The translations under genes and the position numbers were made by a program. Under the pieces are notes generated by a model. That model was not told where the DNA came from, made no database searches, and saw only the letters and a program-made list of their open reading frames with translations. Positions 24,291 through 36,871 of a stretch of DNA of 64,000 nt are shown piece by piece; positions within the stretch are counted from its first letter, which is position 1, and each line of letters begins with the position of its first letter. The DNA lies in assembly GCA_933228675.1 (NCBI GenBank), contig OW121741.1:17969510-18033509 (forward strand). The letters run 5' to 3'. Source of the DNA: Stomorhina lunata. Taxonomy: Eukaryota; Arthropoda; Insecta; Diptera; Rhiniidae.

Positions 24291-25160
24291 TTAACTTGAT
24301 TTTTAAATTTCCTAGAGTCTGGCTTCCTTTTCACCCCCATTTTCTTATCTATAGACAAAACATGCACAAACGGCAAGAGATAAAAATAAACCCATTCCCT
24401 CATTGTGTCTGTCATTTTCCTTTTATATTATTATTATTATAAAATCAATAGACAAAAGTTGAATGGCATGAAAACGTAGAAATAGAAAATGCAATACTTT
24501 TGCAATATCGTCACACATACACTCAAAATCTCAAAGGTGTTAGTAACTGAAAATATATATTTACTTGTTGTTGAGTTTGTTGCCAACAACAGAATCATCG
24601 GCAGCAGCTCTTCTAGTCCTTGAATTCAAGGTTGTAAACCGCATTTGTCTGCATAAAATAACAAGACATATAAAAAGGAAGACATTTTTTTGTTGTCCAA
24701 ATGCAACTGATGCTAGGATAAAGAATAAGGGGTCAAAGGGGGATACAAGGATGTTGGTTGAATGAATGGATGGTTCTTGTGTTGGTCTGATTGTGTTTTA
24801 TTTATTCTATGAGGGTGAGAGTTTTTTTTATATAACTCGACTTAATCGTCTGTCTGGTTATTGTAAGTTTGAATGAGTTTATTTAAAATCTTTAACCTAA
24901 TGCTCTACTTTTCTTTTGGAATACCTAAAGAGACGAAGAAGATGAAGTGCAGGACCAAAAGAAATCAGGGCAGACAAAGTTTAATTAAAAGTTATTCATT
25001 GGAAGAGCTCTAAATATTATATTAGATAAGAGGGAATTTAAATTGTTTATGAAAATTTCAAAGAAATTTAAGTATAAATTAAAACATTGAGGCATTTTAA
25101 AGAGGAGTTATAGAGCAGGTCATAAAGAGGACTTTCAAATGTAACGTGGCTCTAAAACAG
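24291..25160. other. Unique DNA, no gene seen
   Basis: A 66-codon frame at 24565-24765 (+) lacks any recognisable domain. No other feature is supported. Confidence 0.5.
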
Positions 25161-25716
25161 AAGTAGAACAGTTTAAGATGACTCATCAGTTTTAGGTCGA
25201 GTTAGCACTTTAAATATGAGACAACAGTTTGGGATAACTCAGAAGTTTTTTTGATGTCTCATTAGCCTTAGAATAAGTAAGAAGTTTTATATTGATTCAG
25301 CTGTTAAGGTTGAGTTGTAAGATGATTTAGCATTTTTAGGATGACTCAGCAGTTTTAGGATGACTTAGCAGTTTTAAGATTAATAAACAGTTTTAGGATG
25401 ACTCATCAGCTTTGGGATGATAAAGCAGTTTTAGAATGACTTTCCAGTTTTGGGATGAATAAACAGTTTTAGAATGCCTCATCAGTTTTAGGATGACTTA
25501 GCAGTTCTAGGATGAATAAACAGTTTTAGGATGACTCATCAGTCTTAGGATGAGCCATCAGTTTTATAATGACTTTGCAGTTTTGGGAAGAATAAACAGT
25601 TTTAGGAAGACTCATCAGTTGTAGGATGACTCATCAGTTTTTAGATGACTCATCAGTTTTAGAATGAGTAAGCAGTTTTAGTATGCCTCAGCAGTTTTAG
25701 TGTGCTTCAGCAGTAT
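25161..25716 (+). repeat. 19-bp satellite CAGTTTTAGGATGACTCAT
   Basis: About 28 imperfect units; many contain ATGACTCA. The array at 58690-60000 is the same satellite on the opposite strand (TGAGTCATCTTAAACTGC), so the two copies flank the phospholipase cluster in inverted orientation. Confidence 0.85.
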
Positions 25717-26136
25717 TCAGTAGAAGACGTCTTGGTTTACAAATATGTCAATTAATAATAAAACTATTGTAATCCTTTCAAATATGGAAAGAGGAAAATA
25801 TAGGATAGAAGAAGAACATCGTTCAGTTTACGCCGATAAATTACATATTCGAATCTGCTACCTAAAAACTATTTCTCCCGCGTATCCCAGAGTTTAGAGC
25901 ATGTTTATACTCAAAATGCCTTTGCTTCTTCTAAGATTTATCCTATTCTGGCCTAGTATCAATTTGTCTTTCTTACATCTTCTAGATGCTCTATAGGGCT
26001 CTATGTTGCACCAGATTTTTGTGGGTTACTCACTAATTCAAGACCTGTCCGCGAGTAGCTTTGGTGTCGCAATGACTCGGATTCCGAGAGAGTCTAATCC
26101 TGTACTTCACCAATAGTTCCATTCAAGCTAACTTAC
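25717..26136. other. Short unique spacer, no gene seen
   Basis: Separates the 19-bp satellite from the first 11-bp array. Confidence 0.5.
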
Positions 26137-27642
26137 AATTCTGAACTGAAACTGAACTGGAACAGAACTGGAACTGAAACTGAACTGGAATTGAACTGGA
26201 ACTGAAACTGAACTGGAACTGAACTGGAACTGAACTGGAACTGAACTGGAACTGAACTGGAACTGAACTGGAACTGAACTGGAACTGAACTGGAACTGAA
26301 CTGGAACTGAACTGGAACTGAACTGGAACTGAACTGGAACTGAACTGGAACTGAAGTGGAACTGAACTGGAACTGAACTTAAACTGAACTGGAACTGAAC
26401 TGGAACTGAACTGGAACTGAACTGGAACTGAACTGGAACTGAACTGGAACTGAACTGGAACTGAACTGGAACTGAACTGGAACTGAACTGGAACTGAACT
26501 GAACTGGAACTGAACTGGAACTGAACTGGAACTGAACTGGAACTGAACTGGAACTGAACTGGAACTGAACTGGAACTGAACTGGAACTGAACTGGAACTG
26601 AACTGGAACTGAACTGGAACTGAACTGGAACTGAACTGGAACTGAACTGGAACTGAACTGAACTGAACTGGAACTGGAACTGGAACTGGAACTGAACTGG
26701 AACTGAACTGGAATTGAACTGGAACTGAACTGGAACTGATCTGGAACTGAACTGGAACTGAACTGAAACTGAACTGGAACTGAACTGGAACTGAACTGGA
26801 ACTGAACTGGAACTGAACTGGAACTGAACTGGAACTGAACTGGAACTGAACTGGAACTGAACTGGAACTGAACTGGAACTGAACTGGAACTGAACTGGAA
26901 CTGAACTGGAACTGAACTGGAACTGAACTGGAACTGAACTGAACTGGAACTGAACTGGAACTGAACTGGAACTGAACTGGAACTGAACTGAACTGGAACT
27001 GAACTGGAACTAAACTGGAACTGAACTGGAACTGAACTGGAACTGAACTGGAACTGAACTGGAACTGAACTGGAACTGAACTGGAACTGAACTGGAACTG
27101 AACTGGAACTGAACTGGAACTGAACTGGAACTGAACTGGAACTGAACTGGAACTGGAACTGAACTGGAACTGAACTGGAACTGAACTGGAACTGAACTGG
27201 AACTGAACTGGAACTGAACTGGAACTGAACTGGAACTGAACTGGAACTGAACTGGAACTGAACTGGAACTGAACTGGAACTGAACTGGAACTGAACTGGA
27301 ACTGAACTGGAACTGAACTGGAACTGAACTGGAACTGAACTGGAACTGAACTGGAACTGAACTGGAACTGACCTGGAACTGAACTGGAACTGAACTGGAA
27401 CTGAACTTTAACTGAACTTTAACTGAACTGGAACTGAACTGGAACTGAACTGAAACTGAACAGGAACTGATCTGAACTGGAACTGAACTGGAACTGAACT
27501 GGAACTGAACTGGAACTGAACTGGAAGTGAACTGGAACTTAACTGGAAATGAACTGGAACTGAACTGAAACTAAACTGAAACTGAACTAGAACTGAACTG
27601 GAACTGAAGTGGAACTGAACTGAAGTTTAACTGGAACTGGAC
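26137..27642 (-). repeat. 11-bp satellite array 1 (minus-strand unit TTCCAGTTCAG)
   Basis: About 135 units, reading GGAACTGAACT on plus. Occasional variants (gaactgaactgg, ggaactgg) and a decayed right edge (27400-27642) next to the first phospholipase gene. It is the mirror orientation of arrays 2, 3 and 4. Confidence 0.95.
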
Positions 27643-27965
27643 TCAAAAGTCTACTTCTGCTTAAAACAAAACAACACACACTACATGTGTCGTAACACAA
27701 TGAAGTAACTTATAATTGATTAAATCCTAATCAAATGTAATGCATAATTTTATAGCTAATTATAAATTCAAAGTTGAACGTCTCAAATGAATTTGAGAAG
27801 AGAAATAGTAGAAAAAACTCGTTTAAATTTACAACCCTTGTGGTGTTACAAGCATTAATTACAAACAGAAAGAACTTTTTATTTGCTTATATTTAATAGA
27901 ATTCAAATATTAATTAGAATAAAATAAGTTTTTTTTTTTTTTTTTAAATGCTTCTGAAATGATGT

Positions 27966-28101
27966 TCTTAAAAACTCAGTTGCATTCGAAACGTTAGAAA
28001 GTTTAAAGCAAAAGTTTTGAGAAAACGGATAATCTGAAGTGAATAAATATTTAAGAATTGAACAAAAAACTTAATTTAAATAACAAAAAAGTGATTTTAC
28101 A
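27966..28101 (+). promoter_or_regulatory. Upstream region of phospholipase gene 1 with shared element
   Basis: Element at about 27970-28007 (AAAACTCAGTTGC, TTCGAAACGTT, GAAAGTTTAAA) is also found at the same distance before the other three copies. A weak TATA-like aataaatattta lies at about 28042-28053. The AAACGTT core is about 113 bp before the ATG. The transcription start is not determined. Confidence 0.5.
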
Positions 28102-29421
28102 ATGACTCTTCTTCAATACGTTGTATTGTATATTCTTTTAATAACTCCTCTGGAAGTCATTGGTCAAGAAACAACAGCCACAAAATATTTTCAGGAGAAA
28201 GCGAACATTGAAATAAAACCATTTTCCTTTCAAGCTGCCCGTAATGCTCAACTTCTCACCTCTAATCTAGATATATATCGCGACCTTTATACATTATTTA
28301 GACATTTCTCAACCCAACAGTATTATCGTGACTTTGAGAACAACTACAGATATATTCTTAACAGAGGTAAGGTGAAGCAAAAAATGGCTGAAGATGTACC
28401 CTTTCCCTGTGGCTTAAATAACACAAGATCCTCTGAAACACCCACAAGTGTTCACCACTTAAGACCCGGGGATATTGATATCATAGGGGCCATGGGAGAC
28501 TCTTTAACAGCAGGAACCGCCATGATGTCAAAAACTCTTTTGCAACTTTTAGTAGAATTTCGTGGAGCAACAATGCTGGGTGGAGGTTTAAAAGACTGGC
28601 GCTCATACTTGACCCTCCCCAACATATTAAAAGTATTCAATCCCCATTTGTATGGCTATGCAGTGGACAATACATTGGGCAAATTCCGAGAGGCTCGTTT
28701 TAATGTTGCCGAACCCAGTGCCATGACACAAGATATGCCCTATATGGCTGAGGTTTTGGTTAAACGTATACAAAATGATCCAAACGTAAATATGAAAAAC
28801 AACTGGAAAATGGTTTCGATTTTCATAGGCAGCAATGATGTTTGCAGTGATATGTGTCACTTTGATTCCATTGAAGATTTTCTGGAAACTCATCGCCAGA
28901 ATCTACGCAGAACTTTAAGAATTTTACGTGACAATATACCCCGTTTAATGGTAAATGTTGTACTCATACCCAATATAGCCACCAGCATTGCTGTAATGAA
29001 GGGTATACCCGCCACGTGTGAAACTCTTCACAAAATCTCCTGTTCCTGTATTGTCAATAGTAGAATTAGCTCAAAAGATCTAGAGGATATATCAAAAATA
29101 ATACAACGTCTTTATCAAATAGACATTGAGGTTGCTTCCCTGCCAGAATTTCAATTGAAAGAATTTGCTGCTGTACCCCGGACCGTGGCTGCAAATAAAA
29201 CTTTACCTTTATCCACAAATGGCAATACTGATTTGAAATATTTTGCCATTGATTGCTTTCATTTAAGTCAATACGGTAATGCGGCTTTGACGAATATGCT
29301 ATGGAATGATATGTTACAAAGGCGGATTAAAATTATTAAGAAGGAGCTTTTAAGACCATTTGAAATATTTAATTGTCCTACCAAACAGCAGCCATATTTG
29401 TCTACCCTAGGAAATAGTTAG
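28102..29421 (+). CDS. Secreted phospholipase B1-like SGNH/GDSL hydrolase, copy 1 (pair A)
   Basis: 439 aa, intronless, ATG to TAG. Predicted secreted ester hydrolase of the PLB1-like branch of the SGNH superfamily, acting on phospholipid or other lipid acyl esters. Residues 1-21 look like a signal peptide (...PLEVIG|QE). Visible blocks: GDSL with nucleophile Ser134, Gly-rich block II (GGGLKDW, 160-166), GSND (243-246, oxyanion Asn245) and DCFH with Asp384/His387. Eight cysteines (103, 248, 252, 306, 314, 316, 385, 425) are shared with the other copies and suit a disulfide-bonded secreted protein. Sequons NNT at 106 and NKT at 365. No C-terminal membrane anchor, unlike vertebrate PLB1 with its four repeats. 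Poly(A) signal AATAAA at 29446-29451. Closest local relative is the copy at 44.1-45.4 kb. Catalysis is inferred from family motifs. Confidence 0.93.
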   Translation: MTLLQYVVLYILLITPLEVIGQETTATKYFQEKANIEIKPFSFQAARNAQLLTSNLDIYRDLYTLFRHFSTQQYYRDFENNYRYILNRGKVKQKMAEDVPFPCGLNNTRSSETPTSVHHLRPGDIDIIGAMGDSLTAGTAMMSKTLLQLLVEFRGATMLGGGLKDWRSYLTLPNILKVFNPHLYGYAVDNTLGKFREARFNVAEPSAMTQDMPYMAEVLVKRIQNDPNVNMKNNWKMVSIFIGSNDVCSDMCHFDSIEDFLETHRQNLRRTLRILRDNIPRLMVNVVLIPNIATSIAVMKGIPATCETLHKISCSCIVNSRISSKDLEDISKIIQRLYQIDIEVASLPEFQLKEFAAVPRTVAANKTLPLSTNGNTDLKYFAIDCFHLSQYGNAALTNMLWNDMLQRRIKIIKKELLRPFEIFNCPTKQQPYLSTLGNS

Positions 29422-30235
29422 ATCTAGTTTTAAGATAAAATATTTAATAAATATTTCTACTTTTAAATACTGAGAGAAATTTATTTGAATTATGGGAGTA
29501 AGACGCGGATGTGAACTGGAACTTAATTTGAACAGGAACAAATATGGACAGACTGAAACTGACTGACTAAATGAAATGGAACTAAAGTGCTACTGTAGCT
29601 AAAATGGAACAGAAACTGAATTTGATCTCAACAGGAACTCAAATGAAACTAAGCTGAACAAGATCTGAACTGGAACTGAACTGGAACTGAACTGGAACTT
29701 AACTGGAACTAAACTCAACTGGAATTGAATAGAACTAGAGTTAAAAATTTCAAACATTTTTAAATAATGATAATGTGTATTTCATAAAATTTTGTTTAAT
29801 ACAAATAAATTTAAATTTCAAAAGAAACTCCATTTTTGGACGACATTTTTAAAACACCCTCCCATGCATAATCCCAAGCATTTTATTGATTTCATATGTA
29901 TGCAGTTAGCTCTATTTTGTTGGGATTAATTCGAAATAAAAATTTTCTACAATCCTTAAAAAAAATCTCAGTGGAAAGTAGTAATGGAAAAATCTGAAAA
30001 TTGAAATTTGTATCCTCTAAAAATAAAAATAGCAAAAAACATTTTCATCCACCTTTTGCACATGTTTGCTCTAGTATTGTTATTGCACTTGTAAATCATA
30101 TGAAATCACTTCAATGGAGCTTATACCTTTTTCATATGAAATGGATAAGTAAACAAAATATTCTATGATTTTTAGAGTTATATGTACTTGTAGTTGATAT
30201 TTAGTGCTAAAATCAGAACTGGCGATGAGGTATAT
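29422..30235. other. 3' flank of gene 1; satellite strand switch
   Basis: 29500-29745 contains decayed 11-bp repeats in array-1 orientation (ctgaactggaac). 29746-30235 is unique AT-rich DNA. From 30236 the repeat is on the other strand. This is the inferred left inversion breakpoint interval. Confidence 0.7.
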
Positions 30236-33200
30236 GAAGTAGCTAGTTCCAGTTCAGTTCCAGGTCAGGTTCAGTTCAGTTCCAATTCAGTATCAGTTCC
30301 GTTTTAGTTAAGTTCCAGTTCAGTTGCAGTTTAGTTTAGGTTAGTTCCAGTTCAGTTCTAGTTAAAGTTCAGTTCTAGTGTAGTTCCAGTGGAGTTCAAG
30401 TTTGGTTCCAGTCAAGTTCCAGTTCAATTCTAGTTTAGCTCCAGTTGAGTTCCAGTTCAATTTCAGTTCAGTTCCAGTTCAGTTCCAGTTCAGTTTCTGT
30501 TCAGTTTCTGTTCAGTTCCAGTTCAGTTCTAGTTCAGTTCTAGTTCAGTTCTAGTCCAGCTCTAGTTCAGTTCTAGTTAAGTTCTAGTTAAGTTCTAGTT
30601 AAGTTCTAGTTCAGTTCTAGTTCAGTTCTAGTTCAGTTCTAGTTCAGTTCTAGTTCAGTAATAGTTCAGTTCTAGTTCAGTTCTAGTTCAGTTCTAGTTC
30701 AGCTCTAGTTCAGTTCTAGTTCAGTTCTAGTTCAGTTCTAGTTCAGTTCTAGTTCAGTTCTAGTTCAGTTCTAGTTCAGTTCTAGTTCAGTTCTAGTTCA
30801 GTTCTAGTTCAGTTCTAGTTCAGTTCTAGTTCAGTTCTAGTTCAGTTCTAGTTCAGTTCTAGTTCAGTTCTAGTTCAGTTCTAGTTCAGTTCTAGTTCAG
30901 TTCTAGTTCAGTTCTAGTTCAGTTCTAGTTCAGTTCTAGTTCAGTTCTAGTTCAGTTCTAGTTCAGTTCTAGTTCAGTTCTAGTTCAGTTCTAGTTCAGT
31001 TCTAGTTCAGTTCTTATTCAGTTCTAGTTCAGTTCTAGTTCAGTTCTAGTTCAGTTCTAGTTCAGTTCTAGTTCAGTTCTAGTTCAGTTCTAGTTCAGTT
31101 CTAGTTCAGTTCTAGTTCAGTTCTAGTTCAGTTCTAGTTCAGTTCTAGTTCAGTTCTAGTTCAGTTCTAGTTCAGTTCTAGTTCAGTTCTAGTTCAGTTC
31201 TAGTTCAGTTCTAGTTCAGTTCTAGTTCAGTTCTAGTTCAGTTCTAGTTCAGTTCTAGTTCAGTTCTAGTTCAGTTCTAGTTCAGTTCTAGTTCAGTTCT
31301 AGTTCAGTTCTAGTTCAGTTCTAGTTCAGTTCTAGTTCAGTTCTAGTTCAGTTCTAGTTCAGTTCTAGTTCAGTTCTAGTTCAGTTCTAGTTCAGTTCTA
31401 GTTCAGTTCTAGTTCAGTTCTAGTTCAGTTCTAGTTCAGTTCTAGTTCAGTTCTAGTTCAGTTCTAGTTCAGTTCTAGTTCAGTTCTAGTTCAGTTCTAG
31501 TTCAGTTCTAGTTCAGTTCTAGTTCAGTTCTAGTTCAGTTCTAGTTCAGTTCTAGTTCAGTTCTAGTTCAGTTCTAGTTCAGTTCTAGTTCAGTTCTAGT
31601 TCAGTTCTAGTTCAGTTCTAGTTCAGTTCTAGTTCAGTTCTAGTTCAGTTCTAGTTCAGTTCTAGTTCAGTTCTAGTTCAGTTCTAGTTCAGTTCTAGTT
31701 CAGTTCTAGTTCAGTTCTAGTTCAGTTCTAGTTCAGTTCTAGTTCAGTTCTAGTTCAGTTCTAGTTCAGTTCTAGTTCAGTTCTAGTTCAGTTCTAGTTC
31801 AGTTCTAGTTCAGTTTTAGTTTAGTTCTAGTTCAGTTCTGGTTCTAGTTCAGTTCTAGTTCTAGTTCAGTTCTAGTTCAGCTCTAGTTCAGTTCTAGTTC
31901 AGTTTTAGTTCAGTTCTAGTTCAGTTCTAGTTCAGTTCTAGTTCAGTTCTAGTTCAGTTCTAGTTCAGTTCTAGTTCAGTTCTAGTTCAGTTCTAGTTCA
32001 GTTCTAGTTCAGTTCTAGTTCAGTTCTAGTTCAGTTCTAGTTCAGTTCTAGTTCAGTTCTAGTTCAGTTCTAGTTCAGTTCTAGTTCAGTTCTAGTTCAG
32101 TTCTAGTTCAGTTCTAGTTCAGTTCTAGTTCAGTTCTAGTTCAGTTCTAGTTCAGTTCTAGTTCAGTTCTAGTTCAGTTCTAGTTCAGTTCTAGTTCAGT
32201 TCTAGTTCAGTTCTAGTTCAGTTCTAGTTCAGTTCTAGTTCAGTTCTAGTTCAGTTCTAGTTCAGTTCTAGTTCAGTTCTAGTTCAGTTCTAGTTCAGTT
32301 CTAGTTCAGTTCTAGTTCAGTTCTAGTTCAGTTCTAGTTCAGTTCTAGTTCAGTTCTAGTTCAGTTCTAGTTCAGTTCTAGTTCAGTTCTAGTTCAGTTC
32401 TAGTTCAGTTCTAGTTCAGTTCTAGTTCAGTTCTAGTTCAGTTCTAGTTCAGTTCTAGTTCAGTTCTAGTTCAGTTCTAGTTCAGTTCTAGTTCAGTTCT
32501 AGTTCAGTTCTAGTTCAGTTCTAGTTCAGTTCTAGTTCAGTTCTAGTTCAGTTCTAGTTCAGTTCTAGTTCAGTTCTAGTTCAGTTCTAGTTCAGTTCTA
32601 GTTCAGTTCTAGTTCAGTTCTAGTTCAGTTCTAGTTCAGTTCTAGTTCAGTTCTAGTTCAGTTCTAGTTCAGTTCTAGTTCAGTTCTAGTTCAGTTCTAG
32701 TTCAGTTCTAGTTCAGTTCTAGTTCAGTTCTAGTTCAGTTCTAGTTCAGTTCTAGTTCAGTTCTAGTTCAGTTCTAGTTCAGTTCTAGTTCAGTTCTAGT
32801 TCAGTTCTAGTTCAGTTCTAGTTCAGTTCTAGTTCAGTTCTAGTTCAGTTCTAGTTCAGTTCTAGTTCAGTTCTAGTTCAGTTCTAGTTCAGTTCTAGTT
32901 CAGTTCTAGTTCAGTTCTAGTTCAGTTCTAGTTCAGTTCTAGTTCAGTTCTAGTTCAGTTCTAGTTCAGTTCTAGTTCAGTTCTAGTTCAGTTCTAGTTC
33001 AGTTCTAGTTCAGTTCTAGTTCAGTTCTAGTTCAGTTCTAGTTCAGTTCTAGTTCAGTTCTAGTTCAGTTCTAGTTCAGTTCTAGTTCAGTTCTAGTTCA
33101 GTTCTAGTTCAGTTCTAGTTCAGTTCTAGTTCAGTTCTAGTTCAGTTCTAGTTCAGTTCTAGTTCAGTTCTAGTTCAGTTCTAGTTCAGTTCTAGTTCAG

Positions 33201-36086
33201 TTCTAGTTCAGTTCTAGTTCAGTTCTAGTTCAGTTCTAGTTCAGTTCTAGTTCAGTTCTAGTTCAGTTCTAGTTCAGTTCTAGTTCAGTTCTAGTTCAGT
33301 TCTAGTTCAGTTCTAGTTCAGTTCTAGTTCAGTTCTAGTTCAGTTCTAGTTCAGTTCTAGTTCAGTTCTAGTTCAGTTCTAGTTCAGTTCTAGTTCAGTT
33401 CTAGTTCAGTTCTAGTTCAGTTCTAGTTCAGTTCTAGTTCAGTTCTAGTTCAGTTCTAGTTCAGTTCTAGTTCAGTTCTAGTTCAGTTCTAGTTCAGTTC
33501 TAGTTCAGTTCTAGTTCAGTTCTAGTTCAGTTCTAGTTCAGTTCTAGTTCAGTTCTAGTTCAGTTCTAGTTCAGTTCTAGTTCAGTTCTAGTTCAGTTCT
33601 AGTTCAGTTCTAGTTCAGTTCTAGTTCAGTTCTAGTTCAGTTCTAGTTCAGTTCTAGTTCAGTTCTAGTTCAGTTCTAGTTCAGTTCTAGTTCAGTTCTA
33701 GTTCAGTTCTAGTTCAGTTCTAGTTCAGTTCTAGTTCAGTTCTAGTTCAGTTCTAGTTCAGTTCTAGTTCAGTTCTAGTTCAGTTCTAGTTCAGTTCTAG
33801 TTCAGTTCTAGTTCAGTTCTAGTTCAGTTCTAGTTCAGTTCTAGTTCAGTTCTAGTTCAGTTCTAGTTCAGTTCTAGTTCAGTTCTAGTTCAGTTCTAGT
33901 TCAGTTCTAGTTCAGTTCTAGTTCAGTTCTAGTTCAGTTCTAGTTCAGTTCTAGTTCAGTTCTAGTTCAGTTCTAGTTCAGTTCTAGTTCAGTTCTAGTT
34001 CAGTTCTAGTTCAGTTCTAGTTCAGTTCTAGTTCAGTTCTAGTTCAGTTCTAGTTCAGTTCTAGTTCAGTTCTAGTTCAGTTCTAGTTCAGTTCTAGTTC
34101 AGTTCTAGTTCAGTTCTAGTTCAGTTCTAGTTCAGTTCTAGTTCAGTTCTAGTTCAGTTCTAGTTCAGTTCTAGTTCAGTTCTAGTTCAGTTCTAGTTCA
34201 GTTCTAGTTCAGTTCTAGTTCAGTTCTAGTTCAGTTCTAGTTCAGTTCTAGTTCAGTTCTAGTTCAGTTCTAGTTCAGTTCTAGTTCAGTTCTAGTTCAG
34301 TTCTAGTTCAGTTCTAGTTCAGTTCTAGTTCAGTTCTAGTTCAGTTCTAGTTCAGTTCTAGTTCAGTTCTAGTTCAGTTCTAGTTCAGTTCTAGTTCAGT
34401 TCTAGTTCAGTTCTAGTTCAGTTCTAGTTCAGTTCTAGTTCAGTTCTAGTTCAGTTCTAGTTCAGTTCTAGTTCAGTTCTAGTTCAGTTCTAGTTCAGTT
34501 CTAGTTCAGTTCTAGTTCAGTTCTAGTTCAGTTCTAGTTCAGTTCTAGTTCAGTTCTAGTTCAGTTCTAGTTCAGTTCTAGTTCAGTTCTAGTTCAGTTC
34601 TAGTTCAGTTCTAGTTCAGTTCTAGTTCAGTTCTAGTTCAGTTCTAGTTCAGTTCTAGTTCAGTTCTAGTTCAGTTCTAGTTCAGTTCTAGTTCAGTTCT
34701 AGTTCAGTTCTAGTTCAGTTCTAGTTCAGTTCTAGTTCAGTTCTAGTTCAGTTCTAGTTCAGTTCTAGTTCAGTTCTAGTTCAGTTCTAGTTCAGTTCTA
34801 GTTCAGTTCTAGTTCAGTTCTAGTTCAGTTCTAGTTCAGTTCTAGTTCAGTTCTAGTTCAGTTCTAGTTCAGTTCTAGTTCAGTTCTAGTTCAGTTCTAG
34901 TTCAGTTCTAGTTCAGTTCTAGTTCAGTTCTAGTTCAGTTCTAGTTCAGTTCTAGTTCAGTTCTAGTTCAGTTCTAGTTCAGTTCTAGTTCAGTTCTAGT
35001 TCAGTTCTAGTTCAGTTCTAGTTCAGTTCTAGTTCAGTTCTAGTTCAGTTCTAGTTCAGTTCTAGTTCAGTTCTAGTTCAGTTCTAGTTCAGTTCTAGTT
35101 CAGTTCTAGTTCAGTTCTAGTTCAGTTCTAGTTCAGTTCTAGTTCAGTTCTAGTTCAGTTCTAGTTCAGTTCTAGTTCAGTTCTAGTTCAGTTCTAGTTC
35201 AGTTCTAGTTCAGTTCTAGTTCAGTTCTAGTTCAGTTCTAGTTCAGTTCTAGTTCAGTTCTAGTTCAGTTCTAGTTCAGTTCTAGTTCAGTTCTAGTTCA
35301 GTTCTAGTTCAGTTCTAGTTCAGTTCTAGTTCAGTTCTAGTTCAGTTCTAGTTCAGTTCTAGTTCAGTTCTAGTTCAGTTCTAGTTCAGTTCTAGTTCAG
35401 TTCTAGTTCAGTTCTAGTTCAGTTCTAGTTCAGTTCTAGTTCAGTTCTAGTTCAGTTCTAGTTCAGTTCTAGTTCAGTTCTAGTTCAGTTCTAGTTCAGT
35501 TCTAGTTCAGTTCTAGTTCAGTTCTAGTTCAGTTCTAGTTCAGTTCTAGTTCAGTTCTAGTTCAGTTCTAGTTCAGTTCTAGTTCAGTTCTAGTTCAGTT
35601 CTAGTTCAGTTCTAGTTCAGTTCTAGTTCAGTTCTAGTTCAGTTCTAGTTCAGTTCTAGTTCAGTTCTAGTTCAGTTCTAGTTCAGTTCTAGTTCAGTTC
35701 TAGTTCAGTTCTAGTTCAGTTCTAGTTCAGTTCTAGTTCAGTTCTAGTTCAGTTCTAGTTCAGTTCTAGTTCAGTTCTAGTTCAGTTCTAGTTCAGTTCT
35801 AGTTCAGTTCTAGTTCAGTTCTAGTTCAGTTCTAGTTCAGTTCTAGTTCAGTTCTAGTTCAGTTCTAGTTCAGTTCTAGTTCAGTTCTAGTTCAGTTCTA
35901 GTTCAGTTCTAGTTCAGTTCTAGTTCAGTTCTAGTTCAGTTCTAGTTCAGTTCTAGTTCAGTTCTAGTTCAGTTCTAGTTCAGTTCTAGTTCAGTTCTAG
36001 TTCAGTTCTAGTTCAGTTCTAGTTCAGTTCTAGTTCAGTTCTAGTTCAGTTCTAGTTCAGTTCTAGTTCAGTTCTAGTTCAGTTCT
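30236..36086 (+). repeat. 11-bp satellite array 2, left part (TTCTAGTTCAG)
   Basis: The first 300 bp mix TTCCAG and TTCTAG units with errors. From about 30540 the unit TTCTAGTTCAG runs for some 5.5 kb (roughly 500 copies) with very few variants, apart from an irregular patch at 31810-31910. The T variant creates TAG in every third unit of each frame, so this array has no open frames, unlike the C variant. Its continuation after the LINE is 40124-40476. Confidence 0.97.
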
Positions 36087-36836
36087 CTGTCCCTCAATAC
36101 CGTCAACTCCAAATTGTGCTCCGTTCAATCGGATGTCAGTGACCTCAAGTCAGATATGAGGGACATAAAAGAAAAAATAGAGCAAGCAGTAAACAACATG
36201 AGCAACATAAACACTTCGAATATACAGATTAAAGAGGAAATACATTCAGCTCTCACTTCGATTAATTTCACTCTCTCCAAACTTGTAACTCAAGTAAACG
36301 ATCTGGCTCAAAATGATCGAAAGAGAGAAAGTCAAATAAATGCTATGGACGTAAGAATAAACAGAATAGAACAACAAATGATCGCGAAAAATATTGAAAT
36401 TAAAAATGTTAAAAATAAAAACATCAAACCCTATGATGTTGTTAAAACGATCGCGGATTCACTGAACATAGAGATCAACGAAACTGACATAAACAATTCG
36501 TATAGGCTTAAAAAGCAAGAGGATAAAGTTATGATTGAATTCTCCTCCCTAAGCAAAAAAAGAGAGTTAATGAACAAAATAAATCGTCATCGCGTTGACG
36601 CTCAAATTATAAATAATTCTGAAGAGAATTCTAACATTAAATACATATATGTAAACGACCAATTAACCTTCAGCAACAGGAAACTATTATGGATTGCCAA
36701 AACAAAAACTAAGGAAGCAAAGTGGAAGTATATATGGGTTAAGGATGGTAAAATATTTGCTCGCAAAAATGATAACTCATCATCTATTTTAATCAATAGT
36801 ACAGCAGATATTGAAATGATCACCACAACAAATTAA
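36087..36836 (+). CDS. LINE ORF1, N-terminally truncated, coiled coil plus FP-like domain
   Basis: The frame is open right to the satellite junction and has no ATG there; a start at TTG 36114 would be arbitrary. The N-terminal half is a heptad-rich coiled coil (SDVSDLKSDMRDIKEKIEQ and following). The C-terminal half (about the last 140 residues) resembles the FP-like domain found in ORF1 of CR1-group elements, with YIYVNDQLTFSNRKLLW and KYIWVKDGKIFARKN. In complete elements ORF1 binds the RNA to form the retrotransposition particle. The stop at 36836 is 35 bp before ORF2. The missing start means this copy probably cannot make full ORF1. Confidence 0.8.
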   Translation: MSLNTVNSKLCSVQSDVSDLKSDMRDIKEKIEQAVNNMSNINTSNIQIKEEIHSALTSINFTLSKLVTQVNDLAQNDRKRESQINAMDVRINRIEQQMIAKNIEIKNVKNKNIKPYDVVKTIADSLNIEINETDINNSYRLKKQEDKVMIEFSSLSKKRELMNKINRHRVDAQIINNSEENSNIKYIYVNDQLTFSNRKLLWIAKTKTKEAKWKYIWVKDGKIFARKNDNSSSILINSTADIEMITTTN

Positions 36837-36871
36837 ATCTTAAATATTTATCTTTAAAAAAAAATTATAAA

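Noticed and set aside
28452..28893. Minus-strand frames of 62-88 codons inside phospholipase gene 1, and equivalents in the other copies
   Set aside because: Antisense shadows of conserved coding sequence; the same shadow recurs in paralogues because the gene is conserved.
36114..36836. LINE ORF1 starting at TTG 36114
   Set aside because: The frame is open back to the satellite junction; a TTG start is unsupported and the true start was lost by 5' truncation.
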